Counted from the stretch's first letter, positions 36,501 to 50,007 are shown. The stretch is 64,000 nt of DNA from Phorcus lineatus (GCA_921293015.1 OV121091.1:25714839-25778838); one strand, 5' to 3'. Translations and numbers: made by a program. Notes: a model not told the origin generated them from the sequence alone.

Positions 36501-39500
36501 TTCAGACGGAATATGGTTCAAGATATTTGTAAATGATGTTTCACAACAAAAAATTTAATTACACACATGGTAATTGCAAACCTGTTAAGGAATCGTGAGA
36601 TGACTTAGCCACCATTTAATTAGGCACACTTAATACTTTTGATAATGTCTATTTCGGTTTTCAGGAACAACTGCAACTTCATTGTCGAAGAACTGAAAAA
36701 TCCAAGAAGGTATCTCCAAAATAAATTATCCAGTGTTCACCTTGTTAGTGAAATTCAGCTTTGATAATGAACAGTGTTGATAAAGGCTTAAACGTTGATC
36801 AGTGTTCGTAAGGGATTTATTTGTATCAATTGTAGTGTATTAAGGTCACATTTTGCAAGATGACGTAGATAAAAACTTTAATGATTTCTTTTCGAGGGTA
36901 ATTACGTCACTAGGTTCCTTGAGAGCTCTGCTTTACCATATGCTTTATGATAGTGCTGACAGTTTGTGTTTGGAGAAGTACTTAATGTACAAGTAACATA
37001 ATGAGGAATTTCCAATGCTTTTTTTGTTAACAAATCCGCAGTGACTGGATGGTTAAAGTGATTACATATTTAGTGCTTTGTCAAGATGTCGAACTCTTGA
37101 AGGAAAAGAAGATTTAGTTAATTTTTCTCTCAAAGTCTACCACAACAGCTCTGTTATTTGTTATCAAATATAAGGTTGTTATCGATCTAAATTGGTTCAC
37201 AAGGACTCTATAACCTACATTAAAGGAACGCTCCCCTGGCCAGTGTGCTGGGTGTGGTGGTCGTGGCGGTGGTCTACATCCTCACCAACGTCTCCTACCT
37301 TTCTGTCATGACCAGACAGGAGCTTCTCGCCTCATCAGCTGTGGCACAGGTAACATACATGCAGAGAAAAATTTTTTAAAGGAAAACAAAGTGGCTTTAA
37401 AATAGATTTAAAATGATACACAATAATGCAATAAACGTACATACATACATACATACATACATACATACATACATACATACATACATACATACATACATAC
37501 ATACATACATACATACATACATACATACATACATCGAATATCATGACAACGTTTTGTATTTAATTTCAAAAGTTTCAATTTTGAGTCCAGACTTGATCGT
37601 GATTGGAACTCTGTGTAGGGCTTTTCTTGTCAAATGGTCTGACCACAGACACATTGACTCACACATGTCACATGTTCTGACACCAGTATAGCGAGGACAA
37701 AACCTAGTCCTTAGAGGACCACAACATCGCGTTTAAAAAAAGGATGGCGGCGAACAAGTTTAACGAATAATTTACAGGAGTTACGTACCCATAGCTACTG
37801 ATTCCCCAGAGGCTATGAGATTGGTTTGCTGGGTTTACGCCTGTGGTGGTATATACGTCAGCACAATCTCTACTTGTCAAGAAAAAAGTCATTGACAGAA
37901 AGTGTCATTATGTGGCGACTTATAATCCTCGAATTTAATCAGACTGCTGAAAACATATAATTTCTTAAAGAATTTCTTGATGAAAAAGTATACACTAGCA
38001 CTTGATAACCATGGATGCTAGCTAGGACATTTGATATATATATATAGGAAAAAATGAATGACTAATTTCATTATAGGTAACTTGTATTTCCATGGAGGAT
38101 AGGCAAATCAAATATTAAATGATTGATCTTAATGTCCAGCATCATGTGTCTGTGTTGCAGACATGGGGAGACCGGGTCCTGGGCTCTGTGTCCTGGCTCA
38201 TCCCTCTCGCCGTCATGATGTCCGTATTCGGCAGTGCTAACGGCGGCATCAGTACCACGTCCAGGTAGTACTCGACTTACACGTGTTTTTACCTGTAGTA
38301 AATTAATCTTAAAAATAGCGCCAAAGGTCTTTATTTAAAGTTCTCAATCAAATATGAAGAAGGTTGAAGGCAATAACACAGACCAATATTTCGTAAACTT
38401 TGCACCGATTACGCTTAATTTCTGTCCTCAGTCTGCCATATTCGTATATTTGGAAATATGTACGTATGTACGTTCAGATTATAATAATCAGTTCTAACAG
38501 AACGAAAGGCATAAAAGCGACGTGTAATCAACTTGCATGAACTACGATATGGGCAAAATTCATACATTCCGAAAACGATAAACGGCATCCGCTATGGTTA
38601 ATCCAACAAAATGCGAATTTCGTGTACGGATATACCTAATTCTATTTCTAAATCTATGTTCCTAGATAGGGGATTCATATGTAATCAAAAGCTGCACAGA
38701 TTTCAATATGTGGACACATCCTGAATGTACAAATAAAAAACATAATCTTGCATTGGCCGGGCATCCCTTACTTAATGGATGTCTGGAAACTTCTTATGAT
38801 TAGCTCAGACAACTGACATACATGTATGTCCGAATTCTGTTCAGATGGATCAGTTTAAGTTTCATTGAGCAACAGAGTCTAAAAGACAGAAATTGGACAA
38901 AAGAAAGAAAAAAATCTCATAACCATTGCACCCGTCTAATAGGGTAGAAGACATGTGTAAAAGTTGAAAAGAATAATAACAACAATATGATGAATTTTTC
39001 TACAATCGGCCAAACAAGAAATCTTCAAATCGGGGAGGACTGACGATAATATAAATTGGTATTATTTTATGCAGTCGACCTGTACCAAAACATTGATTCC
39101 TTAAAAGCATATTTTTAAGAAACGCGAACATATATTGATTCAAAATTAAAATCTTGAATTCATTTATCTTCTGGAGATAATATCACGATCTTTGTTTTTT
39201 ATTAATCACTTGTGGAATGAAATATCTTTCTACACATGACATTTCTTTTGTTAGTGAGTTTATAACGTTTATCATACATATACATGTACTTAATTAATTT
39301 TCGTTTTAATTTTCGTAATTATCAGTTTCCTGATAACTTTTGTTGCAACCCGATCTTTAGGAAAATGTTACTTGAACGCAGCCTAACATATCCAATCAGT
39401 CATTGTTCATAAACGTTTTTCAAGGATCCAGTTTGCAGCAGCCCGCGATGGCAACTGGTGGGGTTTCCTGTCTTTCATACACGTCACCAGATACACACCT

Positions 39501-41697
39501 ATGCCGTCCATTATATTTCAGGTAATAGGGGATCTAAAATCTGTCTACTCGTGAGAGCATAGTTTGAGGGTATTCGCTCTTCTGATCATTCTATAAGCAA
39601 AGATCACGACCAATGGCAAATAATGATTGACTATTGAAATATTTTAGACAAATAGCAAGTAGGTAATATTTTCTGTTTACATTGTTTCAACATACTTTTC
39701 CAAACAGGCTTAATGATTTTACGTTTTAAGTTGAAACAATTCTATAGTAGAAACCCAGCGCAAACCAGAAACAAACACATTAAGACTTAATTTTTAAGAG
39801 GTGATGATAAGGTGGAAATATCATCAATGAAAGTGTGCATGTGTGTAAAACTTCGTTTCAAAGGTAAATTCTGTCCACTCCTGACCCTGACTCAGGCGTG
39901 CCAAATTAGTGTCTATTGAAAATAATGTTATAAATTATATTCCTCGTTCCGTAGCTAATCTGTCCAATCTTGACCCTGATGCAGGTGTGTCTGGCCATAT
40001 TAATGGTCATCCAGGGAAGCATCACCACTCTCATCAACTTCCTCAGCTTCAGCCTCTGGTTCTTCTACTTCCTCAGTGCCCTGTGCTGCCTCATCCTCAG
40101 GTTCAAGATCAAGGACGATCCTAAACGGATTAAGGTGACGCTATCCCAACTATCATTGATCCCTTATGGATTTTTGTTTAAATATTGGAATTAATAACTA
40201 TTATTCAAGCTTATTATTATTTACATTGCAAGTTATAGTTATAGACAAGATCGGCGAAAATTGGTACTGAAACATTTTTAATGATGGATTAATGAGACGT
40301 AGCAATAAAATCATGTGAAAGTATTATTTTTCGGGGTGTCATTTGTCTTTGATAAGATTTATTTTATATATTTCTAGGATAACGGTCATTTCAATATATG
40401 GTGAAAAAAATCAAGATATATGAATGTCTTGTCGGATCTGTAATGTTTACCAGAGTCTGCCAAGAATGTCCGAAACATACGGGTCCCAATGAATGACTAT
40501 ATATGTTGATCTGTGATATAATTCAATGTTGCAGAATGCAGAAACGAAAAATAGATTAGTCATTTGATATAAATTGAAAGCTGAAAACTTTAAGGAAACA
40601 AAACATATTTTTGAATTCTTTGGCATCCTGCTACATCAGCGTATTTGTCTCCGCCCAGCTCCTTCATATACCCTGATATCCTTCGGCCTGAAAACGATCG
40701 TATCGCTAAGTACAGCAAGCCAATGAGATGACTCGCTTTCAGCAATGGCGGCACAACCATGATGAGAATTCAAACACATGTCAATGTAGTCTATAAATAG
40801 CCACGAGCAACCAGCCGTAAGCGATAGGAGCGTTTTAGGCCGAAGGATATCAGGGTATATGATGGAGCTAGGCGGAGACAAATACGCTGATGTAGCAGGA
40901 TGATTCTTTGGTATCCCATCCACTTCTTTGCGCACTCATTACGCCATGTAGCAGAACAAACTATTCAGATCTTCAACAAATTCATATAGATAATTTGATT
41001 CTGTTGCATTCCTAACAGATACCAATAGTGATCCCGATCCTGTTCATGCTATGGTGCATGTTCCTGGTGATCGCCCCAGTAGTACAGAACCCTCGTATTG
41101 AGCTCCTGTACGCTGCAATCTTCGTTCTGGCTGGTCTCTTTCTTTACATCCCCCTCGTCTACTTCAAACTCAAGCTGAAGGGACTCGGTAAAGAAACAGT
41201 TCCTTCCCCTCTCTCACAAGAACACAAAAATCTGAATATCCTGAAAATTCTCGTTTGAAAAACAAAATTCGACGTATCGGTGTATTTGTATCAAAGAGAC
41301 CTACGTGAGATGTTGTAGTGCCTAATGCTAAATTTTACGAACAGTATCATTTTATCGAACTAAGGTGACAGTCTATAAAGTAACGTGACAATATAAAGGT
41401 ACGTAGTCGTGATAATGTAATAGAATTGAAATTTCGGAGTGTCTCTTTGAGGTGGTGATTTTGGGCTACAATTATAAAACCCTATATTTCCAGCGGGTAA
41501 CAGAAAAAGATATTTTGGGTTATATTTCTTGGCCCTATTTCCATCCTTTTTTTTCAATGTTGATGCTTTTGTCATGTTCCTTCAACTGTTAATATTTTCT
41601 GAGCAAATGTACATGTTAAATTACAGATACGCTGGAAATGTATCTCCAACTGCTTCTACAAGTGGCTCCCGGCACATATGATCTCGACTATTCATAA
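30540..41697 (+). CDS. SLC7A9-like amino acid transporter, copy 3
   Basis: Exons 30540-30555 (ATG GAT CCG CAA AAA G), 33867-34028, 34356-34457, 35116-35355, 35770-35895, 36210-36309, 36665-36709, 37226-37349, 38161-38264, 39425-39521, 39985-40134, 41019-41187 and 41627-41697 give an intact 501-residue protein. Family landmarks: GSIIGSGIF in TM1, Cys in LELCGSP for the heavy-chain disulfide, FSYDAWNN at the TM6 break, SVFGSANGG in TM8, DDPKRIKIPI, and a C-tail [20 protein letters not shown]. The TM6 Asp in FSYDAW is not shared with copies 1 and 2 (Asn) or 4 (Gly), so substrate choice may differ; that is inference. Intron 3 uses a GC donor (CTAG/GCAAGT at 34458). An in-frame ATG at 33887 is an alternative start if the first exon is wrong. 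Introns carry a MITE, a MITE relic and a CATA microsatellite. Confidence 0.94.
33685..33800. mobile_element. Decayed relative of the 40.6-kb MITE
   Basis: Blocks in the same order as the reverse complement of 40660-40780: TCTCATC, then TGTGCCGGTATTGCTG, TTTTCATTGG, CGTTTTGAGGC and GGCCTGAAGGAGATTAGGGT. It lies just before the second exon of copy 3; the outer ends are not recognisable. Confidence 0.4.
37439..37534. repeat. (ACAT)n microsatellite
   Basis: Twenty-four uninterrupted 4-base units in the intron after exon 8 of copy 3. Open frames over it (Tyr-Ile-His-Thr or Met-Tyr-Val-Cys repeats) are artefacts. Confidence 0.97.
40624..40902. mobile_element. MITE, ~85-bp terminal inverted repeats, 9-bp target duplication
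   Basis: 279 bp starting CATCCTGCTACATCAGCGTA and ending with its reverse complement TACGCTGATGTAGCAGGATG. The inverted repeats run about 85 bp each with few mismatches, and the middle is non-coding. ATTCTTTGG flanks both ends (40615-40623 and 40903-40911). Long inverted repeats plus a 9-bp duplication are the Mutator-like signature; assignment to that superfamily is inference. Inserted in the intron between exons 11 and 12 of copy 3, about 110 bp before exon 12. Confidence 0.9.
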
Positions 41698-43430
41698 ATT
41701 GACGGTGGTTCATCTGTCTCAGGCGTATAATCATAGTTAATGTTAACACTAATCAGGTAAATCTTTATATGAATATGGACTATTATTTTCTGGTTGTATA
41801 GTTTTTTTCAACTACCTCGGACTCTTTTCTAATCCCCTTTTTGCTTAGGGGGAGATCAATTGACTCATGATGTGATTCAGCAATGATCACTCGATTACTT
41901 CATGTGTGTTCAAGTATGCTAGAATATATAATGTGGCTCATTACATGTTCATCACCCATCAAAAGAAGGTATGGTAGAAATACAAGGTAGTTGTTGCTGT
42001 CATGCTGTCGATGACCAATAAAGGACTTATTTTCGTAACGCCGCACGAATCCGACCGACTTAAGTACGACGACAAGGGATAACGGATCAATCTCTTTTTG
42101 AGGGAATTCCTCATGGGTATTTTCAGCATTTTTAACCTTGTCCAGTCATTTTTTAAGCATATACATGAATTGAGTTATTGACACCTCAATGCTTTTATAT
42201 CGAGATTTATATTTGTATATTTATTATTATTAAAAGTGGTATTAAAGTTCCTGTATCGTGAAAGAACTACTTGTCTACTTTTATTCCTATCTACTTAGCA
42301 CAACTATTTCTTAAATGATCTTGGTTATACAGAGAACATGAAACCTCTGTAGATAAATACATGAGGCTTACAAAAAGAACTTCCAAGAGACGAAATGTAC
42401 ATTCATTGATTAAATTGTACACTATAACATCATCATACAATTATCATAGTTTTATCGAATGAGATTTCGTCGAAACTATTTTGTCTATGGTTCTTCTAAC
42501 AAAGTATATCAGGTACTGATAACAGGAAATTCAGAGACTGCTTGTAGCAAAATGGGTCTTGCCTTGTGCTTCATAAGGCCGTTGGTCATGTTATATGTAG
42601 CGGTGTTCACTCGTACTAAGCATGTGGGTAATGATATTCATAAGGGGGCTTCACCCGTAACAAATAATGGGTAAGAACAGAACAGAAATATACAGTGTCG
42701 TTATATAAACGTTGGCAGGATTCGGGTGCCAATATAACAGACAGTAGAACATGAACAAAGGAAGCTTCCTCTCAGCTAAGGATTTTCTCGTTATGTTAAG
42801 AATTGTCATGAGGAAGGTTTTTTGAAAGCAAGAACATCTATTCTAGCTATATAAAGAGCTTAGTTCAGTTTACCCGCTTCATGATAAGTGATTCCTTTAA
42901 ATGGGACCTGAATAGCTGAAGAATAGCCTAAGAAAGATATTTATGCCAACACACCCTCATGTAGTAAAGTCTTAGGATAGGGCATTTATGCATTCATGTG
43001 CTTCTAATGCTATTGCTAATCATGCTAGTACCTGTGTTTCCTCTAACCTCTGTCGATATTAGAATGGGAATACTTAACCAAACATTCTGAGGGGCTTTAT
43101 AAGAACGTATTGCAACATCAACAAGTAAGAGAAAACAATATAATTTTTCAATCATATAAAAAATCTATAACACAGAAAGTATTATCTTGTACAGTGATTT
43201 ACAGTTCCAAAGGAACAGTGCCTCTTTACATCTAGAGTTTTTCATACTCCTGGCATGACATTGTGTGAGCTTCAAAACATTCAGGAAACAACTCAAACCC
43301 AATTTAAAAGCCTATAGGTTTCAGGGGGTATCTATGGCAGGACATGTTGTGACTAAGATAATACTAGTGCATTAAAATTGCTCTGTTTCCATGCATGAGT
43401 AAGCTCAAAGCGCATAAATAAGGAATGTCA
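41698..43430. other. 3' flank of copy 3, no gene recognised
   Basis: Holds a possible poly(A) signal for copy 3 (next entry). Open frames such as 42459-42674 plus have no motifs or splice context. Confidence 0.4.
42017..42022 (+). terminator. Possible polyadenylation signal of copy 3
   Basis: AATAAA about 320 bases after the stop at 41695-41697. Position is the only support. Confidence 0.4.
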
Positions 43431-43481
43431 GTGGTCAGGAAAAGATTGGTAGAAGACTTAGGTTTTTAAACTGACTTTAAA

Positions 43482-44180
43482 TTATGCTGGGCAAGGAGAG
43501 TCTTTTAGTTCTTGTGCGAGATTGTTCCACGCTGTGGCTGCAGCAAATGAAAAAGAGCTATGACCATATCGGAAAGTCTTAGTAGTTGGAATCACAAGTA
43601 GAGATCTGAGAGATCGAGCAGGCTGATAGATCTGCGGAAGATCACGGAGATAGCCTGGTGCTGATCCGGACAAGCATTTGAAAGTCAGGGACAGGAGCTG
43701 TGTTTTGTCATGTGGGAGTCTTTTTGTCAAGGATTTTGGAGAATTTATCCAGAGGCTGTTACAGTGATCAAGGCGTAACAGAATGAGAGAGATGACAAGA
43801 GTCTTTGCATCACTGATGAATAAGACGGGACCAAGCACAGACCTTGTGGCACCCCCATTTAAGTTCAGTGGCTGAGGATGAACTGACTGGAATCTGTTCT
43901 TTAGATATGATTCAAGCCAAGTGAAGGCAGTTCCAGTTATGCCAATCTCTTCTTTAAGACGAGAGAGAAGTTTACTGTGGTCTACAGTATCAAAAGCCGC
44001 ACTTGCAAGACTTAGATTTACGAAGGATTTCACAACAGGCAGCAGGATATCAATGTTGTCAATAAGAAGTCACGTAGCAAAAGGGTCCAAAGGACAAGAA
44101 TTTGGTTTAGATTTTCTAATCAGCTGCAGGACTTCAGTTTCCGTGACTACCATATTCACAGCTGATAACACGAAAACTAC
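43482..44180 (-). mobile_element. LINE reverse transcriptase fragment with internal deletions
   Basis: Read on the minus strand. An upstream piece (LQLIRKSKPNSCPLDPFAT, about 44130-44070) belongs to the LINE region before the reverse transcriptase palm. It is followed by LPVVKSFVNLSLA, then abruptly by SAAFDTVDHSKLLSRLKEEI, SYLKNRFQSV and SVLGPVLF, then by a C-terminal block (LLRLDHCNSL, SGSAPGYLRDL, AATAWNNL). The order is that of CR1/L2-type non-LTR elements. The stretch before SAAFDTVDH and the YADD catalytic box after VLGPVLF are both missing, so the copy is non-functional. Confidence 0.82.
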
Positions 44181-44424
44181 GTTCCGCGGCCAGAGTTATT
44201 TAACGTTACGAACATAAGAGCATGTCATCCGGGTTTTGTCTAATCCCCATGCACTGTCTACCTGCATGTGAAACTAGGATGAGATATTTGAAGGGCTCCT
44301 CGTCTTCAAGTGCTTTGACGACCTTCTGCAACTATATCTGAAAAGTCTGTCTCTCGTCAACAACACAAGTCAAAAGTCAAAAAGAACTTTTAAAAATTCT
44401 TCACTTTTCTATTTAGGGACTATC

Positions 44425-44522
44425 ATGCCATATCATGACCTTCGCACTGAACACATAGAGGCCTCCGTGTTGAAGAGGTTACAGCCCAGAGACATCCGGT
44501 TGCTGCAAGAACTTGTGAAATG
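44425..44522 (+). other. Exon-like open frame of unknown origin
   Basis: Preceded by an acceptor-like TTTTCTATTTAG, with an ATG at 44425, 32 codons (MPYHDLRTEHIEASVLKRLQ, then PRDIRLLQELVKW) and a GTGTGT donor-like end. Composition looks coding, but no family is recognised and no partner exon is found. DNA just upstream (44244-44360) resembles 50411-50525, upstream of copy 4. It may be a first exon of something lost or a repeat fragment. Confidence 0.2.
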
Positions 44523-44838
44523 GTGTGTTTATCGTAGTACATTGAAAATGATATCTATAAGAGCCTTGATTTCCTCATGTTTAATTGTGTATAGTCTACA
44601 GTGCAGCCTTGTATATGATACCTACGATATCGTAGGTCGATTCGGAAAATGTGTATGAATTTGAAAATAGCATTTTACGACACATTGTTTGGTCCGCGGA
44701 TGGGTTCCATGTAAAAGATAGACTGGTAGAAAGTGAGGCGGCATAAACAACTCTTGTCCTACGTATAAGCGACTACGCATGCTGATCGTCGCTTGATCGC
44801 CAGCTTTGGAACATTTGTATGGATTGGAAAATAGTACT

Positions 44839-44840
<2 letters not shown>

Positions 44841-44885
<45 letters not shown>

Positions 44886-44886
44886 G

Positions 44887-44951
<65 letters not shown>
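44841..44951. repeat. (AAT)n microsatellite
   Basis: About 37 AAT/ATA triplets with a short GAT interruption near 44876-44888. It directly continues the 3' tail of the adjoining minus-strand SINE and so is probably its expanded tail. Confidence 0.95.
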
Positions 44952-44952
<1 letters not shown>

Positions 44953-45315
44953 TGGATATTTATAAGGCGGACATTTCCATCAATTAGTGCATGCTCAAGG
45001 CGTTACCAACATTATTACCCTGGTCTAACCCAAGCTGACATTTTTGTCGCTAGAAGGTCACCATCAACACAATGCTTTACCAGGTACCCATTTCCTGCTG
45101 GGTGAACAGAGGCACATTTTGAAGTAAGTCTCTTGCCGAAGTAGACACCACAAGTCTCTTAAATCGTGCCTCAGTGTGGGGCAGGGAATCAACCCATCAA
45201 ACTCTCGACTTGTCCAGCAATGACGGGTTAACCCAGCCATTCGGCGAGCCACGCCCGATGTTGCTTAACCTCACCGATAGCGGTCAACTGAGCTATGCAT
45301 AGGACCACGTACCAC
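44952..45315 (-). mobile_element. tRNA-derived SINE, complete copy (family B)
   Basis: On the minus strand the head TACGTGGTCCTATGCATAGC runs into an A-box-like TAGCTCAGTTGACC, then the same body blocks as 6685-6989, then GAGCATGCACTAATTG and TATAAATATCCA, ending in the ATT microsatellite at 44841-44951. It supplies the full order against which the split copy at 6685-9647 can be read. Confidence 0.8.
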
Positions 45316-48300
45316 TTTAGGATACATTAAACGAATTGATAAGCTCGGAAGGGTTGCGACTGCGACTCAAGTTTTCAGACCAAAGATAAATGGATTTCAA
45401 CTTCAATTTGCACATTTCAAATTTAATCTATGAAATGCACACACTTTGCAGAATTATTCTGAGGTTTTATGTTTTCAGCTGTGGTAAAGTCAAAGTTTTG
45501 GTAAAAACGATTAATCTCAGTAAGTTACGGCGCAAAACTATTGTGTGTTTACCGTGGGTATGCAAATGTATTCACACAACCACTTCAAACATCAACATTA
45601 GTTATCAACAAGACTAATCTTCATTCAGTGACCCTTCAGACCGCATATCTGGTACAGGGGTACAGGCTGGCTAAAGGTTACTTTATTCTATACGAGGTAA
45701 GAATGTACGCATTTGTCTTATTTGTAATGAGAAAAGAAAAAAATATTTATGTTTCACATTTTTAGACATTATTACAAACATAGCTATTTTGAACCAGAAC
45801 TAGAGAACGATAAATTATCGAAGTTATTCTCATTCTATACCAGGTAAGATACATTTTGTATATTTGTAATGGAAATATGTTTCAGTGTTTTATTATAGGT
45901 ATGTACAAACAAATATGAAATAATTGTAATCAGAAAACAAGAGAATGTTAAAAGGTGTACATATGGTATAAGCTCAATAGTTAGTGCCCGTCGATCTAAA
46001 TTTTAGTTCCAAATTTATTCATCTTATGCATTAGACAAGGTTATTCTATAACGTCGTTCTTATCAATTTCGTTGAATTGATGCTGTTATTAGTTATTCAT
46101 GTTGTTCTCGTATATGTCAATTATCAATGGTTCCTATTTCATCGAGTACCTAATGTTGTTTTTTCACTATAGTAACAATATAAAGCTATAGGTCGTGATT
46201 TGGAATTAGAAAAATATAAGACTCGCGCACGTGTTAAAGCGTTAGTTAGTCAAACAAATTGTTAAAACAGACTTGTTACCTTTGGTTAATAGTGTTTTAT
46301 ATTACTTACCCGTGTAAGATACTGCAGTGTAATATTCATACGGCGATATTAAACTAGTGTAATACCGCTGCACGTATGACGTTACAACATTGTGTGGTTG
46401 TGACGTCACAATGTTAGCATCGCCGTCCCAATGGCGACCTAGTCGCCGAAATGTTTCTTTCAGTACACTTTCGGCAAGCATGCTTGATTACTGAGGTCAA
46501 GTAATAAACAGAATACTAAAATTCTTTCAATTTCATACAATTTTTATTAAACTCGTTAATGATTTGGTATCAAACTCGCTTTAGCTCGTTTCATATTGTA
46601 TCATTAACTCGTTTAATTAAAAATAAATTAAATGGAAGGTCGTATGATATCCTCTATAAAGAATACATACCTAGTATTGTCCCTATCCATGAACATGGAA
46701 CTTAAGATATAGGATACTGCCGTTGTTTGCTAAAGTTGAAAATCTAATGTATTGATCATATAATTGACTATGCAAGTAAAGTTCGAAGGTTTGGACTTAC
46801 GTCATTTGGTTTAAGGACGGGCTCGGTCCATCTTATACAGGAATGACGATCGAGAACGTTGAACAAGTCCACCATCCCTTTTCTAAAATAAGACCGATTT
46901 AGAACGTACTTTCAATGAAATAATGAAGTGGAGAATGCAGTGGTCAAATGCAGGTATAGCTAATTCTTACAGTGATGTCACAAATCGTTGGTACCTTCTA
47001 AATTTCGAAAATTTAACTAATCTTACGTTTTCTAAATTTCGAAATATATTATATAATTCTGAACATTTCTGATAGGTATTTAGGTATAGTTCACACTAAA
47101 TGACAGTCGTAAGGAAAACATCATATTTTTTTCCAGGAAACCATGACAAGGTTCCTACACATCACATAAGCTTACGAGCTGAGGCTGCTAACATCGTTCT
47201 CTAGTCCTTAGGCAGAATGTATTAATCAATTTAAGGATTTCTTCATTCTTTATGACGTTAACGAAATTCTTGTAATAACCTCTTAGTAAATGTTAACACA
47301 AATGAAAAGCTTTTACTACGACTAGAGGTTTATTCGATCGTTTACATTTTACCTCATAAAAAGATAGATTTCATCCTTTAGTACGACAAAGTAAACCCAA
47401 ACTGCTTAAAGTTTCATTACAGAAATTCTTACTTCTATAAATACGCTACTCAATCTTGAAATTGTAAAGATTCAAATTTTTAAAGTAGCAAAAGCTGGAA
47501 TCGAACCCGCAGCCTTATGGTATAAATAGAAATAGGCCACTAATAGGGTTACTGTGCAGGATACGATTTAATTATAGTCTGAATTCTTCGAAAAAGGGAT
47601 TTATTTTACGTTTGCTTTGCCGTTTGGCAAGATGTACTCCTAAAAATACATGATTACATTCATATTTGTTTTTAACATGCGAGATGGTAAATACGTCAGA
47701 AAAACACTCGGGTAATGTTTTGGTAAATATTTAAAGCAATCGGGGGCTGATCGAAAAGTAAAACATCGCAATCTCGTTTTCACTTTCATTACAAGCCCTC
47801 CCAAGATTTTTTAAATGTCTACCGAAACTTCACTCTCTTATCTTCCCCCTGACAGAAAAAAACATGGTTTAAAATATTCATCAAAATTGATTTTTCAATG
47901 TACATTGACTTTAAAGCCTGATTGATAAAAACATCATGTCAGCATAAATATTAGTGTTAGGCATCGCGGAATTGTTTTACCCTAAAACAGTTGTATGCAG
48001 TTTTAGAAACAAGGTATGTGATAAATGTATTTTTTAAAAAGATATCTACCCTCATTATTCAATACTTGAAAATAATTTAAGTTTCATAAACTTTTACCCA
48101 AGTTTTTTTTTAATATGGTAGATGTTTTTATGTACAAATAAAGAATGAAAAAAACTATATAGAAACATTTAATAAATGCAAACATGGTATTGATAGAAAA
48201 ATCGTTAAATGGACAAAGCATATTTGATCATAAGTTATAAGTTGGTGCTTAACTTGATAATTCTTTAATTTGTGAATTATTTAAGATTTTTTAGAAGTTA

Positions 48301-49900
48301 TCTATTGTTATATCATCTCATATGTTTATTGAAGGCGACTTTAAAAAGGTCGCTGCCCCGTCCTGTTTATACTCAAGGGGTGTTTGTCCAACATAATACC
48401 TGTCTACGTGCATAGGTATCCATGTACATACATCAGTATTCAAGTTCATTCGTACTTGTTAGTTTGATAACAATTGTATATGGTTTGTTTAAATTTCATA
48501 ACTGTTAATAGAATAGAATAGCTCTGATTGGATAGACTTGCTGAGCTAATGATGAAAAAGTTGTGTTTTTTTAAAACACTGACAATGTGCTTAAATGTTG
48601 GAAATATATTACTGAGGGGTGAAGAGTAGAGGTCATGGCCTAATTTATTATGACCTTATCAGGCCTGGCCTGTCTGTCTGTCTGTCTTATCACGCAGGAT
48701 TGAGAGGCAGACTTCAGAGGGTCATTTTGGTCCAAGTAAGAAACAATAATCACAGATGTTATTGACAAAACGATATTGAAAAATTTAATTATAAGTAAGA
48801 AATTTTCGTCAAAGTTAACTTAGGGATATATCCACCACATGCTGGCTTTTACCTATCCAAACGTTGGAAGGTTGGTTGAAACCTAACTAGGAGGCGATAT
48901 ATCACTATATTACCCACTGTGTAACGTTTTAAACTTTAAACATATAAACACTGCATGTACCAAAACCTTTCCGAAAGTAACAATGATAAGGGAATCTTGG
49001 TCAATGAACAGGAACGACTATCATGTAATTTCTCAGGTTTAAGGGGTTTCCAAACCACATGCATTCCAAGATGGCTAATCCGTGTGCGGGGTACAAACCT
49101 TTGCAACCTATCGATCAACATATTTATATATAGGGGTAATAGCAGTTATTTTCTAGATCTACGTCATATCGACCAATCAGAGACCGACATGCTTATTTCT
49201 GCGTATTTTATGTCATATGGGTGACACTTCCTTAAAGAAGGATTATCCTTCTCTGGAATTATAATGTCTATGAAATGTGTATCTTAATATACATGTACAT
49301 GTATATGGAACAACGGAGCAAAACGTCTATAAACGCTCTAGACTAGACTACACTTGGCACGATAATGCAGTGTTGTTTGTTTTGTTTCAAGCATATTTTA
49401 TTCGTTTATTCTCCTATACAATATTCATTCCTATACAACCTCTGTTATAATGAAAGCTCTTATCGAGCTTCCGACAGTTTCCCCTAGCGGCGCATATTGC
49501 AACTTAAACTACCTGGCAATATTTCAGCCAATGAAAGCACCGAATGAATGATTAACATATTCTATAATGATTTATGAAAACCGTACCTACCTAAAACTGT
49601 AACTGGAAATATTCATGCATTTAAACAAGTGATTACTACTGATGATAATTATATTAACACAGCTTGAAATACAACATATGTGTTTCTCAAATTAAAGTGG
49701 CAAGCCGGTTTCAAAAGATGACAAACAAGAAGACTTTGTATTTTTCTTCTATATTTTCTGCGGGAGGTTTTCACCAGAACTTAAGACACTTCACTGCGCA
49801 TTTATTTTGCAAGAAAAGATTAAATAGTTACGCTGTGACAATACGTTGAAAAGGTTAAGTCATTTTGATTTTCATGCTTACGAAAAACGATGTAAAAGAC
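45316..49900. other. No gene recognised
   Basis: AT-rich, with no exon pair. Minor structure: a CTGT microsatellite at 48669-48687; an approximate direct duplication (45690-45770 resembles 45835-45900, sharing TATAC.AGGTAAGA and TTTGTAATG); a minus-strand B-box-like GGTTCGATTCC near 47490 without a tRNA around it; and the inverted repeats described next. Confidence 0.4.
46386..46447. repeat. Small inverted repeats around a TGACGTCA site
   Basis: AACATTGTG (46386-46394) and CACAATGTT (46407-46415) form a stem whose loop edge contains TGACGTCA (46401-46408), identical to the CREB/ATF consensus. A second stem GGCGAC/GTCGCC (46433-46447) follows. No gene starts nearby, so a regulatory role is not supported; it may be part of an unrecognised repeat. 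Confidence 0.5.
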
Positions 49901-49924
49901 TTATCTACCTTCTGTATTTTGTCC

Positions 49925-50007
49925 GTGTTTTTGTATTAGTAATTGTATGTATCCCTGTATTTGGACCCAGGCACCTATATACTTGAATAAAGTTGATGAT
50001 GATGATA
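49925..50007 (+). mobile_element. Possible LINE 3' end
   Basis: GGACCCAGGCACCTATATAC followed by TTGAATAAAGTTGATGATGATGAT resembles the 3' terminus of CR1/L2-like LINEs, which end in a short simple repeat rather than poly(A). No coding part precedes it, as expected for a 5'-truncated copy. Confidence 0.4.

Noticed and set aside
37335..37691. Open frames on both strands over the CATA repeat
   Set aside because: Simple-repeat translation with no splice context.
47480..47515. tRNA B-box-like sequence on the minus strand
   Set aside because: No A box or cloverleaf around it; probably a SINE remnant.
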